The position numbers and the translations under genes were made by a program. From CADEFQ01 sp035433705 (GTDB taxonomy: Bacteria; Pseudomonadota; Gammaproteobacteria; Steroidobacterales; Steroidobacteraceae), in NCBI GenBank assembly GCA_035433705.1, contig DAORVK010000013.1:5872-69871 (forward strand): 64,000 nt of DNA. Direction: 5' to 3'. This document shows positions 42,280-50,681 of the stretch, piece by piece (position 1 is the first letter of the stretch; every line of letters starts with the position of its first letter). Under the pieces are notes generated by a model, which worked only from the letters and a program-made list of their open reading frames with translations, made no database searches and had not been told where the DNA came from.

Positions 42280-45200
42280 TCAGCCCTGCGCGCTCTTCGC
42301 AGCCGCGGCGCCCGCCTCTTCTTTGGTCAGCGCGCGCCTGAACCACGGGCCCGCGCGCCGCTCGAGGTCATCGATGACCGTGAACACGGCCGGAACCACC
42401 ACGAGCGTAAGCGCGGTCGAGGTAATGAGGCCGCCGATCACCGCGATGCCCATCGGCACGCGAAACGAGGAGCTGCCCGAGATGTTGAGGGCGACCGGCA
42501 ACATGCCCGCCACCATGGCGACGGTCGTCATCACGATCGGGCGCGCGCGCTTGTGTCCTGACTCCAGCAACGCTGTCAATTGGTCACGGCCCGCGCGCAT
42601 CTCCTCGATTGCGAAGTCCACCAGCAGGATCGAGTTCTTGGCGACGATGCCCAGCAGCATCAGCACGCCGATCATCGCGGGTAGCGAAAGCGCCTGACCG
42701 GCGAGGATCAGCGCGAGTGCGGCGCCGCCGATCGACAGCGGCAACGCCGACAGGATCGTGATCGGCTGAAAGACTCGCGCGAAGAGCACGACGAGCACTG
42801 CAAACACCATCAGCACACCAGCGGCGATCGCCAGCACGAAGTTCGTGCGCAACTCGTTCATCATCTCGGCGTCGCCCTTCTCGATCAGGCGCACGCCCTG
42901 CGGCATGTGCTTCATGATCGGCAACTCCTTGATCTTCTCCATCGCGACGCTCGGTTCGACGCCGTTGCGATCGGCCTCGATCGCGACGCGACGGCTCTGG
43001 TTGTAGCGCCGCACGGTACTCGGGCCCTGCCCGAAACTGATGTCGGCCACGGCCTTCAGCGGCACCGCACCGCCACCCGCAGTCGGGACCGGCAGGTTCT
43101 CGATCGCAGTGAGATCGGCGCGCGCCGCCTCGACGAGACTCACGCGGATCGGCACCTGCCGGTCGGCCAGCGAAAACCTGGCGCCGTTCTGCGCGAGATC
43201 GCCGAGGGTCGCGATGCGTACGGTCTGGCCGATGCTGGCCACGGTCACCCCGAGGTCCGCGGCGAGATCGAGGCGCGGCCGGATCACGATCTCGGGTCGC
43301 GGCAGGTCGCCGTTGATACGCGGGTCGCGCAGCTCGGCAAGCGTGCGCATCTCCTCGACAAGTGTGTCGGCGGTGCGCTGCACGACGTCGGAATCCTCAC
43401 CCGTGATGAACAGTGTGATGTCGCGCCCGAGACCGCCGTGCTGGCTCTGGAAGCTGATCCGCGCGTCGGGGACGGCGCGCAGCTCGCCGATCATGCGCCG
43501 CTCCCACTCGGCCTGTGTGACCTCGCGCCTCCGCGGCGGAACGAGGTTGATGTAGAGGGTCGCACTACGCACGTCGTCCGAGCCGACCGACTCGACGACG
43601 TCAGTCACCTCCGGCTGCTTGCGAACCATCGCCGTGACCCGCGCGGACACGGCCGCCGTGTCCTCGAGCCGCACGCCCGGTGGCATTTCGATATTGAGCG
43701 CCGTCGACGACTGGTCGATGGTCGGAATGAACGACTGCGGCAGCGTTGCGAGGGCCAGCACCGAAAGCACGAAGAACACAACGCCGCCGGCGATCGTGAG
43801 CCAGCGGTGCTGTACGCAGCGACGCAGGAAGCCGAGGTACCAGGTCATGATCGGGCCGTCGCCCTGCTGCACCTTGCCGTGACTCTTGAGGGTGTAGGCG
43901 GCGACCAGCGGCGTGATGAGCCGCGCGACGAGCAGCGACATGAACACCGCGACGGCCACAGTGAGCCCGAATTGCCTGAAGAACTGCCCGGTCACCCCGC
44001 CCATGAAGCTGACCGGCAGGAACACCGCGATGATCGTCGCCGAGGTCGCGACGACGGCGAGGCCGATTTCATCGGCTGCATCGAGCGCCGCCTGCCAGGC
44101 GCTCTTGCCGCTGCGCATGTGCCGGACGATGTTCTCGATTTCGACGATCGCATCGTCGACCAGCACACCGGCAACCAGTGACAGCGCAAGGAGGCTGATC
44201 TGGTTCAGTGTGAAGCCCATCCACTGCATGAAGAAAAAGGTCGGGATTGCCGACAGCGGAATCGCAAGCGCCGAGATTGCCGTCGCGCGCAGGTCGCGCA
44301 GGAACAGGAACACGACCAGCACCGCGAGCAGCGAGCCTTCGAGCAGTGCATCGATCGCCGAATCGTAGGTCTGCTGCGTGAACTTGACCGTCGTGTAGAC
44401 CATCTTGATGGAGACGCGCGGAAATTCCTTGCGCAGCTGGTCGAGCTCCCTGTTGACGAGCTCGATGACCGTGACATCCGAGCTGCCTTTCGATTTCCGC
44501 AGTCCGAAGGTCGTTGCGTCGCGACCGTTGAAGCGCGCGAGCGAGCGCACTTCGGCCACGCCGTCGTGCACGTCCGCGATGTCCTTCAGCCGCACGACGC
44601 GGCCACCGGGCACGGCGATCCGGGTCTCCCCGAGATCGAACGCCGACTTTGCGCCTCCGAGTACGCGGATCGCCTGCTCGCCGCCGCCAACCTGCGCGCG
44701 CCCGCCGGGAGCGTCGATGTTGAGCTGGCGCAGCTGCTGATTGACTTCCACCGCGGTGATGCCGAGCGCCTGCATGCGCGCGGGATCCAGCTCGACGCGG
44801 ATCTCGCGGTCGACCCCGCCGCCGCGCGTTACCTGCGCAATTCCGGGCACCGCGAGCAGCCGCTTCGTGATGGTGTTGTCGACGAACCAGGACAACTCCT
44901 GTGCCGTCATGTCGGTCGTGCTGACGGCGAAATAGGCGATTGCACCCCCTTCGGCGTCTTCCCGTTGCACCACCGGCTCCTCGATGCCGTCTGGCAGTTC
45001 ACTGCGCACCTTGGCTACGGCGTCGCGCACGTCGTTGACTGCCCGATCGACCGGCGTGCCGATCTGGAACTCGACGAAAGTGAGGCTCTGTCCCTCGATT
45101 GCGCGCGACGTGATCTCTCGCACGTTGCCGACGCTCGCCACCGCGCCGTCGATCTTCTGCATCACCTGGGTTTCGATTTCGGTCGGCGCAGCGCCGGGCT

Positions 45201-45354
45201 GCGAGACACTGACCATCACCAACGGGAAGGAAATGTCCGGATTGAGGTTGATAGGCAAGCGTATGAAGGCGCTGACGCCGAGGAACAGCAGCACCAGAAA
45301 CAGGACGAGCGGCAATATCGGGTGCCGGATCGCCCAGGCGGAAATGTTCTTCAT
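42280..45354 (-). CDS. RND efflux transporter permease
   Basis: About 1024 residues of the AcrB/MexB-like superfamily. Twelve membrane helices and two large periplasmic loops are present. The proton-relay residues are visible as LVAGVLVDDAIVEIENI in helix 4 and the lysine in LGIVAKNSILLVDFA in helix 10. The N-terminus WAIRHPILPLVLFLVLLFLG and the loop PGAAPTEIETQV are typical. Its ATG overlaps the adaptor stop (ATGA). No outer-membrane TolC-type gene follows, so the pump must use one encoded elsewhere. Its substrates are not known. Confidence 0.95.
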   Translation of the reverse strand: MKNISAWAIRHPILPLVLFLVLLFLGVSAFIRLPINLNPDISFPLVMVSVSQPGAAPTEIETQVMQKIDGAVASVGNVREITSRAIEGQSLTFVEFQIGTPVDRAVNDVRDAVAKVRSELPDGIEEPVVQREDAEGGAIAYFAVSTTDMTAQELSWFVDNTITKRLLAVPGIAQVTRGGGVDREIRVELDPARMQALGITAVEVNQQLRQLNIDAPGGRAQVGGGEQAIRVLGGAKSAFDLGETRIAVPGGRVVRLKDIADVHDGVAEVRSLARFNGRDATTFGLRKSKGSSDVTVIELVNRELDQLRKEFPRVSIKMVYTTVKFTQQTYDSAIDALLEGSLLAVLVVFLFLRDLRATAISALAIPLSAIPTFFFMQWMGFTLNQISLLALSLVAGVLVDDAIVEIENIVRHMRSGKSAWQAALDAADEIGLAVVATSATIIAVFLPVSFMGGVTGQFFRQFGLTVAVAVFMSLLVARLITPLVAAYTLKSHGKVQQGDGPIMTWYLGFLRRCVQHRWLTIAGGVVFFVLSVLALATLPQSFIPTIDQSSTALNIEMPPGVRLEDTAAVSARVTAMVRKQPEVTDVVESVGSDDVRSATLYINLVPPRRREVTQAEWERRMIGELRAVPDARISFQSQHGGLGRDITLFITGEDSDVVQRTADTLVEEMRTLAELRDPRINGDLPRPEIVIRPRLDLAADLGVTVASIGQTVRIATLGDLAQNGARFSLADRQVPIRVSLVEAARADLTAIENLPVPTAGGGAVPLKAVADISFGQGPSTVRRYNQSRRVAIEADRNGVEPSVAMEKIKELPIMKHMPQGVRLIEKGDAEMMNELRTNFVLAIAAGVLMVFAVLVVLFARVFQPITILSALPLSIGGAALALILAGQALSLPAMIGVLMLLGIVAKNSILLVDFAIEEMRAGRDQLTALLESGHKRARPIVMTTVAMVAGMLPVALNISGSSSFRVPMGIAVIGGLITSTALTLVVVPAVFTVIDDLERRAGPWFRRALTKEEAGAAAAKSAQG

Positions 45355-46463
45355 GTGGTGGTCCTTACCGTCTCGCCTTCCCGCAGGAATGCGCCGGCCG
45401 TCACGACGATGCGTTCCTTGCCTTCGAGCCCGGAGGCGATCACGACGCCGTTCGCGGTGGTGTCGGCGACGCGCACGTCGCGGCGCACGACCTTCATGTC
45501 CGGGCCGATGATGTAAACATAGGTTCCCTTGCGGTCGGCCAGTACCGCCGTCTGAGGCACGACCGCGCGCGTGGCGTCCGACACGAGTATTTCGCCGCGC
45601 GCGAAGGCGCCGGGGCGCAGGTTCGGATCGGGATCGAGTTCGATACGCACTTCACCGAGCCGGCTCGCCTGATCGATGGTCGCGCCAAGCAGGCGCACCG
45701 TGCCCTTGAAGGGTTTGTCGAGTCCCGCGATGCGCACGGTGGCAACCTGGCCGATCGCGAGGTGCGGCAGATCCTGCTCGGCCACCTTGCCGCGCAACTC
45801 GACGGCGCCGTCCTGTGCGAGGCGAAAGAGCGGCTCGCTGCCCCCGGAGACGATCTGGCCGACCTCGGCGTTACGCGTGAGCACGATGCCATCGAGCGGG
45901 GCACGGACTTCCGTGCGCGCGAGGCGCGCCCGCATTTCCTTCAGCTGCGCCTCCGCCACGGCCACCTGGGCCGTGGTGGTGGCGAGCTTCGAGCGTCGCT
46001 GCTCGATGGCTTCTTTCGACAAGGCACCTGAGGCTTCGACGCCCTGCGCACGATTCCAGTCGGCGCGCGCGAGGTCGGCGTCGGCCCGGGCCTGCACGAG
46101 GGACGCCTCGAGTCGGGCGACCTGCGGCGCGAGCACCGAGGTGTCAAGCACCGCGAGCCGCTGACCCCGCTTCACCTTGTCACCGACGTCGACATGGACA
46201 GTCGCAATGCGCCCGCCTTCGCCGTCGATGCCGAGCGGCAGCTCGTTGCGCGCACTGATGGTGCCGTTGATCGACACGACGGTGGCGACGGGCCCGACAG
46301 TCGGGGCCGTGACTGTCACGAGCGGCGGAGGGTCCTCGATCATCTTCGTGCCCGAGTCTGCAACGCGCAGGCCGATCATCGCGGCGATGATCACGAGTAC
46401 GGCGACACCGCCGCCGATGACAAGAGCTTTCCGGGAAATGCTGGTCTGCACGTGCGAATCCAT
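45351..46463 (-). CDS. RND efflux periplasmic adaptor subunit
   Basis: About 370 residues from ATG 46463. An N-terminal membrane anchor (about 15-32) leads into a split lipoyl domain (ATVHVDVGDKVKRGQRLAVLD ... VRAPLDGIVLTRNAEVGQIV), a coiled-coil hairpin (about 110-170, QARADADLARADWNRAQ) and the beta-barrel region. It links the pump to an outer-membrane channel. An alternative TTG at 46520 would add 19 residues. It is encoded just upstream of the permease and coupled to it. Confidence 0.9.
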   Translation of the reverse strand: MDSHVQTSISRKALVIGGGVAVLVIIAAMIGLRVADSGTKMIEDPPPLVTVTAPTVGPVATVVSINGTISARNELPLGIDGEGGRIATVHVDVGDKVKRGQRLAVLDTSVLAPQVARLEASLVQARADADLARADWNRAQGVEASGALSKEAIEQRRSKLATTTAQVAVAEAQLKEMRARLARTEVRAPLDGIVLTRNAEVGQIVSGGSEPLFRLAQDGAVELRGKVAEQDLPHLAIGQVATVRIAGLDKPFKGTVRLLGATIDQASRLGEVRIELDPDPNLRPGAFARGEILVSDATRAVVPQTAVLADRKGTYVYIIGPDMKVVRRDVRVADTTANGVVIASGLEGKERIVVTAGAFLREGETVRTTT

Positions 46464-46554
46464 GGAAAAACGAACGCCGAAGTTTACGCTGATCGATCCG
46501 GGGCGACCGCCTCGGTTCAACGCATTTCACGCTACGGACAGGGGCAGGAGGGGG

Positions 46555-46630
46555 TGGTGGGCCGTGCTGGGCTCGAACCAGCGACCAACTCCTTAAAAGG
46601 GAGCTGCTCTACCAACTGAGCTAACGGCCC
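46555..46630 (-). tRNA. tRNA-Lys (anticodon UUU)
   Basis: A complete 76-base cloverleaf on the minus strand. The acceptor stem GGGCCGT pairs with ACGGCCC, the D arm is GCTC...GAGC, the anticodon loop CTTTTAA reads UUU, and the T arm is GCTGG-TTCGAGC-CCAGC. The discriminator A and the terminal CCA are encoded. It is the last element of the leftward yebC-to-queC block. Its first ten bases overlap the end of the queC reading frame, including the stop codon. Confidence 0.97.
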
Positions 46631-47355
46631 GTGGAAGGGTGCGCATCATAGCGATATGCCGTCGGGTCGGCGACACCCGCCGCCTCGAAGCCCGCCCGGC
46701 GTATCCGGCAGGCGTCGCAGCGCCCGCAGGCGGCGCCCGCCTCGTCCGCCTGATAGCACGATACGGTCAGCGCGTAGTCGACCCCGAGCGCGAGACCGGC
46801 CCGGATGATGTCGGCCTTGGTCAGGTGCAGCAGCGGCGCGCGCACGCGCGGGGGGCGGCCTTCGATGCCGGCGCGTGTCGCCAGACGAGCGAGGCTACCG
46901 AAGGCCTCGACGAACTCCGGCCGGCAATCCGGATAGCCGGAGTAGTCGACCGCGTTCACGCCGATGAAAATATCGCTCGCTTCGAGGACTTCGGCCCAGC
47001 CGAGTGCCAACGCGAGCAGCATGGTATTGCGGGCTGGTACGTAGGTCGCCGGGATGCCCTGCGACGGCTCGACCGGCACGTCGAGGGTGGCATCGGTCAG
47101 CGCGGAACCGCCGATTCCCGCCAGATCGATCTGCATCACGCGATGTTCCGCCGCCCCGAGTACGGCGGCGAGGCGCGCGGCCGCGTTGAGTTCCGCCGCG
47201 TGCCGCTGCCCGTAGCTCACGGAGAGCGCGTGACACACGTAGCCCCCGGAGCGCGCAATCGCGAGCGTGGTCGCCGAATCGAGCCCGCCCGACAGCAGCA
47301 CCACCGCATGCAATACCCGGTGCCCGGCACCAGGATTTCGGTTATCCAGGGTCAT
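46621..47355 (-). CDS. queC: 7-cyano-7-deazaguanine synthase
   Basis: About 244 residues. QueC converts 7-carboxy-7-deazaguanine to preQ0 with ATP and ammonia in queuosine synthesis. The ATP loop VVLLSGGLDSATTLAIA lies at about 18-34; four zinc cysteines appear in SCYQADEAGAACGRCDACRIR near the C-terminus. The N-terminus is longer than usual by about 14 residues (TLDNRNPGAGHRVLH) because it is encoded by a half palindromic repeat (47319-47346). The TAG stop at 46621 is inside the tRNA-Lys gene. Confidence 0.93.
   Translation of the reverse strand: MTLDNRNPGAGHRVLHAVVLLSGGLDSATTLAIARSGGYVCHALSVSYGQRHAAELNAAARLAAVLGAAEHRVMQIDLAGIGGSALTDATLDVPVEPSQGIPATYVPARNTMLLALALGWAEVLEASDIFIGVNAVDYSGYPDCRPEFVEAFGSLARLATRAGIEGRPPRVRAPLLHLTKADIIRAGLALGVDYALTVSCYQADEAGAACGRCDACRIRRAGFEAAGVADPTAYRYDAHPSTGR
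47319..47346. repeat. Half copy of the palindromic element at the queC start
   Basis: Twenty-eight bases match one arm of the mccA palindrome at 25537-25564 with four mismatches. The copy begins with GGTGCCCGGCACC and ends with TTCGGTTATC. The second arm is absent. It encodes codons 4-13 of queC on the minus strand. Its presence at the gene end suggests insertion at or near the original start codon, or adoption of a start inside the element. Confidence 0.7.
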
Positions 47356-47358
47356 CGG

Positions 47359-48018
47359 TCAGCGCCCCGGCTCGTCGCCCCAGAGAATCTTGTGCAGCTG
47401 GATCTGAAACCTCACAGGCGCCCGATCCGCCAGAATCCAGTCGGCCAGCTCGCGCGCGGGCATCTGCCCGTAGCTCGGCGAGAAAAGCACCGTGCAGCGC
47501 GCCGCAAGATCGTGCTCGTGCAGGCACGCGAGACTCCATTCGTAGTCGTTGCGATCGGTGATCACGAACTTGACGAGATCGCGCGACGTGAGCAGCGCAA
47601 GGTCCCCGTACCGGTTGCGCTGCGACTCTCCCGAGCCCGGCGTTTTCACATCGACGACGCGCTGTACGCGGGCGTCGACCGCAGCGATCGGCAACGCACC
47701 ACTCGTCTCGAGTGACACCTCGTAGCCGTTGTCGCAGAGCGCGACCAGGAGCGGCAGACACGCACGCTGCGCCAGCGGTTCGCCGCCCGTGACGCAGACA
47801 TGACGGACACCGAACGCCGCGACTTTCCGCAGGATGTCCTCCTCCGGCCACCACTCACCACCGTGGAAGGCGTACGCCGTATCGCAGTACCTGCAGCGCA
47901 GCGGGCAACCCGTGAGGCGCACGAACACGGTGGGGAACCCGACCATGGCCGCTTCGCCCTGCAGGGAGAGGAATATCTCGGTGACACGCAGCCGCGCTTC
48001 CTTCGCGGCTGCTGTCAC
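47359..48018 (-). CDS. queE: 7-carboxy-7-deazaguanine synthase
   Basis: A radical SAM enzyme of about 219 residues, the third step of queuosine synthesis (from 6-carboxytetrahydropterin). The N-terminal EIFLSLQGEAAMVG is family-typical. The SAM cluster is C-x3-C-x2-C in GCPLRCRYCDT (C38, C42, C45), followed by VTGGEPLAQ. The start is GTG overlapping the cpoB stop (GTGA). It sits directly before queC, with a 3-bp gap. Confidence 0.94.
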   Translation of the reverse strand: MTAAAKEARLRVTEIFLSLQGEAAMVGFPTVFVRLTGCPLRCRYCDTAYAFHGGEWWPEEDILRKVAAFGVRHVCVTGGEPLAQRACLPLLVALCDNGYEVSLETSGALPIAAVDARVQRVVDVKTPGSGESQRNRYGDLALLTSRDLVKFVITDRNDYEWSLACLHEHDLAARCTVLFSPSYGQMPARELADWILADRAPVRFQIQLHKILWGDEPGR

Positions 48019-48794
48019 CGCCCTTCGGCGATCACGCGCTTCATGCGCTCTTGCGCGAGCTTCGCCGCCTCGGTTCCCGGGAAACGTGCGACGAGCTGCG
48101 CAAAGCTCTGCTTTGCGTCCTCGTAGCGCTTCAGTTCGTATTGCGAATAGCCAAGCTTCAGCATGGCGCCTGGCGCCTTGGCCGAATCGGGCCAGCGCTG
48201 ACTCACTGCACCGAACGCTGCCACTGCACTCTCGTAATCGCGCGTGACGTAAAAGGCCTCGCCGAGCCAGTACTGTGCGTTGGAGGCAAGCGCCCCCGCC
48301 GGGCTGCGCTCGAGCAGCCCGCGAAAACCTGCGATCGCGTCCGCGTAGCGTGCGTCCTTCAGCGCTGCGAACGCCGTGTCGTAAGCGAGCTGCTGGTCCG
48401 CCGCGGACAGGGGTGCACCCGCCGCCGGAGGCAATGACTCCGCCGGGGAACCTGCCTGCGCTGGCGACTGGGGCAACCCCGACTCGAGCGCCGCAAGCCG
48501 CCGGTCGAGATCCGCATAGAGATCGCGCTGCTGCTTCTTTGCCGACTCGACTGCATTTTCCTGCAGCTCTGCTTTTCCCTGCAGCTCGCGTGTCCTTGCC
48601 TCGAGCGACTCGACGCGTTGCGAGAGCTCGACGAGGCTCTGGTTGGCGATGATGCGCTCGACCTTCGCGACGCGCGCATCGAGGTCGCCGAGGCGTATCT
48701 GCACGGGATCCTCTTCGGCAGGAGTGAGACTACAGCCCGCCAGCAGGGTCGCTACGGCCATGCCGGTGAGGGGAACGAGCACGGAAAGACGCAT
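48015..48794 (-). CDS. cpoB: Tol-Pal system protein CpoB/YbgF, with lipobox
   Basis: About 259 residues. A coiled-coil N-terminal region (about 35-100, with LVELSQRVESLEARTRELQG) is followed by three TPR-like repeats at the C-terminus (YDTAFAALKDARYADAIAGF; AQYWLGEAFYVTRDYESAV; LKLGYSQYELKRYEDAKQSF). CpoB coordinates PBP1B and the Tol system during cell constriction. The signal peptide ends in LLAGCS (C21), a lipoprotein signal, whereas E. coli CpoB is soluble. It follows pal by 13 bp. Confidence 0.9.
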   Translation of the reverse strand: MRLSVLVPLTGMAVATLLAGCSLTPAEEDPVQIRLGDLDARVAKVERIIANQSLVELSQRVESLEARTRELQGKAELQENAVESAKKQQRDLYADLDRRLAALESGLPQSPAQAGSPAESLPPAAGAPLSAADQQLAYDTAFAALKDARYADAIAGFRGLLERSPAGALASNAQYWLGEAFYVTRDYESAVAAFGAVSQRWPDSAKAPGAMLKLGYSQYELKRYEDAKQSFAQLVARFPGTEAAKLAQERMKRVIAEGR

Positions 48795-48807
48795 GCAAGA
48801 CCCCCGT

Positions 48808-49344
48808 TCAGTTCAGGTAAACGATTTCGACGCGACGATTCTGCGCCCACGCCACCTCGTCACTGCCGGCCGCAGCGGGTCGCTCCTCACCATAGCTGAC
48901 GGTCGCGACCTGTGTCTCGGCAACGCCCTGCAGCAGCAGCGCCCGTCGCACGGTTTGCGCTCGACGCTCGCCGAGGCCGATGTTGTACTCGCGCGTACCG
49001 CGCTCGTCGGTATGCCCCTCGAGCCGCACACGCGTACCCGGGTGTGACGCGAGATACCGGGCATGGGCGGCGATGAGCGCCTCATCCTCAGGCTTGAGCT
49101 CTGCGCGATCGAACCCGAAATAGATGATGCGCTTGCCCAGAAGCTCGCCTTGCGGGCCCGCGGACGCCGTGTCGTCGCCGAGCGGCGCCGTCGTCACACC
49201 CTCGCCGCCCGCGCCCTGGCTCCCGGCACCCGCTTCGGTCCCCTGGGAAGTTTCGGTGGCGGGTTTCTGCATGGGCTTCTTCGTGGCGCAGCCCCCGATG
49301 ACAAGCGCAACCGCTGCCAGCCCTACCCACATCAGGTTTCTCAT
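48808..49344 (-). CDS. pal: Peptidoglycan-associated lipoprotein Pal
   Basis: About 178 residues from ATG 49344. The lipobox VIGGCATKK has its cysteine at about 19. A low-complexity linker follows, then the OmpA-like domain with IIYFGFDRAELKPEDEALI, RVRLEGHTDERGTREYNIGLGERRA and the diaminopimelate-binding region. Pal anchors the outer membrane to peptidoglycan and binds TolB. It lies 23 bp after tolB. Confidence 0.95.
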   Translation of the reverse strand: MRNLMWVGLAAVALVIGGCATKKPMQKPATETSQGTEAGAGSQGAGGEGVTTAPLGDDTASAGPQGELLGKRIIYFGFDRAELKPEDEALIAAHARYLASHPGTRVRLEGHTDERGTREYNIGLGERRAQTVRRALLLQGVAETQVATVSYGEERPAAAGSDEVAWAQNRRVEIVYLN

Positions 49345-49367
49345 CGTCTCACTACCTTTCCTGCCAT

Positions 49368-50681
49368 TCATGGCCGCCGCGGGCCCCACACCGGTTCACG
49401 CACCTCGCCCTCGTCGGCCTTCAGCCGCTGGGTCGTCAGGCCGTCGATCGCCACGGTCGCGAGCACCCCCTGCCCACGATCTCGCCCCGCGTAAATCAAC
49501 ATCGCGCCGTTGGGCGCGAAGCTCGGGGACTCGTCAAGCGGCCCCTTCGTCAGCTGCCGCACTACGCCGGTCGCGAGATCCTGCGCTGCGACCCGATAGC
49601 TGCCGCCTGCAAGAGTCACCATTGCGAGCTGCTTGCCGTCGGGCGACAGCCTCGGACGCGCATTGTAGCTCCCCGTGAAGGTCATGCGCTTCGCCGGTGC
49701 GTTCGCGAGCGCCTCTGCACGGTAGATTTGCGGGCTGCCAGCACGGTCCGACGTGAAATAGAGTGAGCGCCCATCCGGGCTGAACACCGCCTCGGTGTCG
49801 ATGGCAGGATCGGAGGTGACGCGGGTCAACGCGCCGTCCGCCAGTGCCACGAGATAAATGTCGAGGTTGCCGCCCACCGTCGACAGCGTGACCGCGAGAC
49901 GGTCCCCGCGCGTGGGCTCGAACGCGGGCGAGCCATTGATGCCCGGACGCGCGAGCAGCCGGCGGCGCTCGCCCGTGCGAACGCGCTGCAGCCAGATCGC
50001 CGACGAATGCGACTCGAAAGACACGTAGGCGAGCCACTCGCCATCGGGAGACCAGGCGGGTGACATCAGCGGCAGTGGCGACTCCGAGACGGTACGCGCA
50101 CCCTCGCCGTCCGCATCAGCCACGATGAGCCTGTAAGTCTGCCGCGGCGGCCGGCCATCGACTGCAACATAGGCGATGCGCGTTGCAAAGGCGCCGGGGA
50201 CGCCGAGTATCTTTTCATAAACGAGGTCGCTCACCTTGTGCGCGGCTTCCCGCAGCGACGCCGGCCCCGCCACGAATCGCTGGCCAGCCAGCCTCTGGCC
50301 ATTGACGAGATTCACGAGTTCAACCTCGATTTGCACCGCGCCCGCCGCGCCCGGCAGGACGCGTCCCACAACGATGTAGTCGTTGCGGGCCGTGCGCCAG
50401 TCTGCGACCACGACTTCGGCGGCGCGCGAAGGTGTTTCGATCATGTCGGCGCGCGCCATGGCACGGAACCGCCCCGTGCCTTCGAGGTCACGCTGCACGA
50501 TGGCCGCTACATCGAGGCCACCGTCTCCCGGTACCGGGCGCACGAACGGCACGATCGCCACCGGGATCGGGTCAGTGACACCCGAGGTGATCTCGATGCG
50601 CAGCTGCGCCGGCGCGGCGCCCGCGAGCAGCAGGCCGGCGAGCAGCAATGCGGCGGGGGCGATGAGTTTCTTGTCATTCAT
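49368..50681 (-). CDS. tolB: Tol-Pal periplasmic beta-propeller TolB
   Basis: About 437 residues. A signal peptide (about 1-25, ending near AGAAPAQ) is followed by the N-terminal domain (IPVAIVPFVRP, IVQRDLEGTGRF) and a six-bladed propeller with repeats such as SPAWSPDGEWLAYVSFES, EAVFSPDGRSLYFTSDR and RPRLSPDGKQLAMVT. TolB links Pal to the TolQRA complex. It overlaps the tolA 3' end by 8 bp. Confidence 0.96.
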   Translation of the reverse strand: MNDKKLIAPAALLLAGLLLAGAAPAQLRIEITSGVTDPIPVAIVPFVRPVPGDGGLDVAAIVQRDLEGTGRFRAMARADMIETPSRAAEVVVADWRTARNDYIVVGRVLPGAAGAVQIEVELVNLVNGQRLAGQRFVAGPASLREAAHKVSDLVYEKILGVPGAFATRIAYVAVDGRPPRQTYRLIVADADGEGARTVSESPLPLMSPAWSPDGEWLAYVSFESHSSAIWLQRVRTGERRRLLARPGINGSPAFEPTRGDRLAVTLSTVGGNLDIYLVALADGALTRVTSDPAIDTEAVFSPDGRSLYFTSDRAGSPQIYRAEALANAPAKRMTFTGSYNARPRLSPDGKQLAMVTLAGGSYRVAAQDLATGVVRQLTKGPLDESPSFAPNGAMLIYAGRDRGQGVLATVAIDGLTTQRLKADEGEVREPVWGPRRP

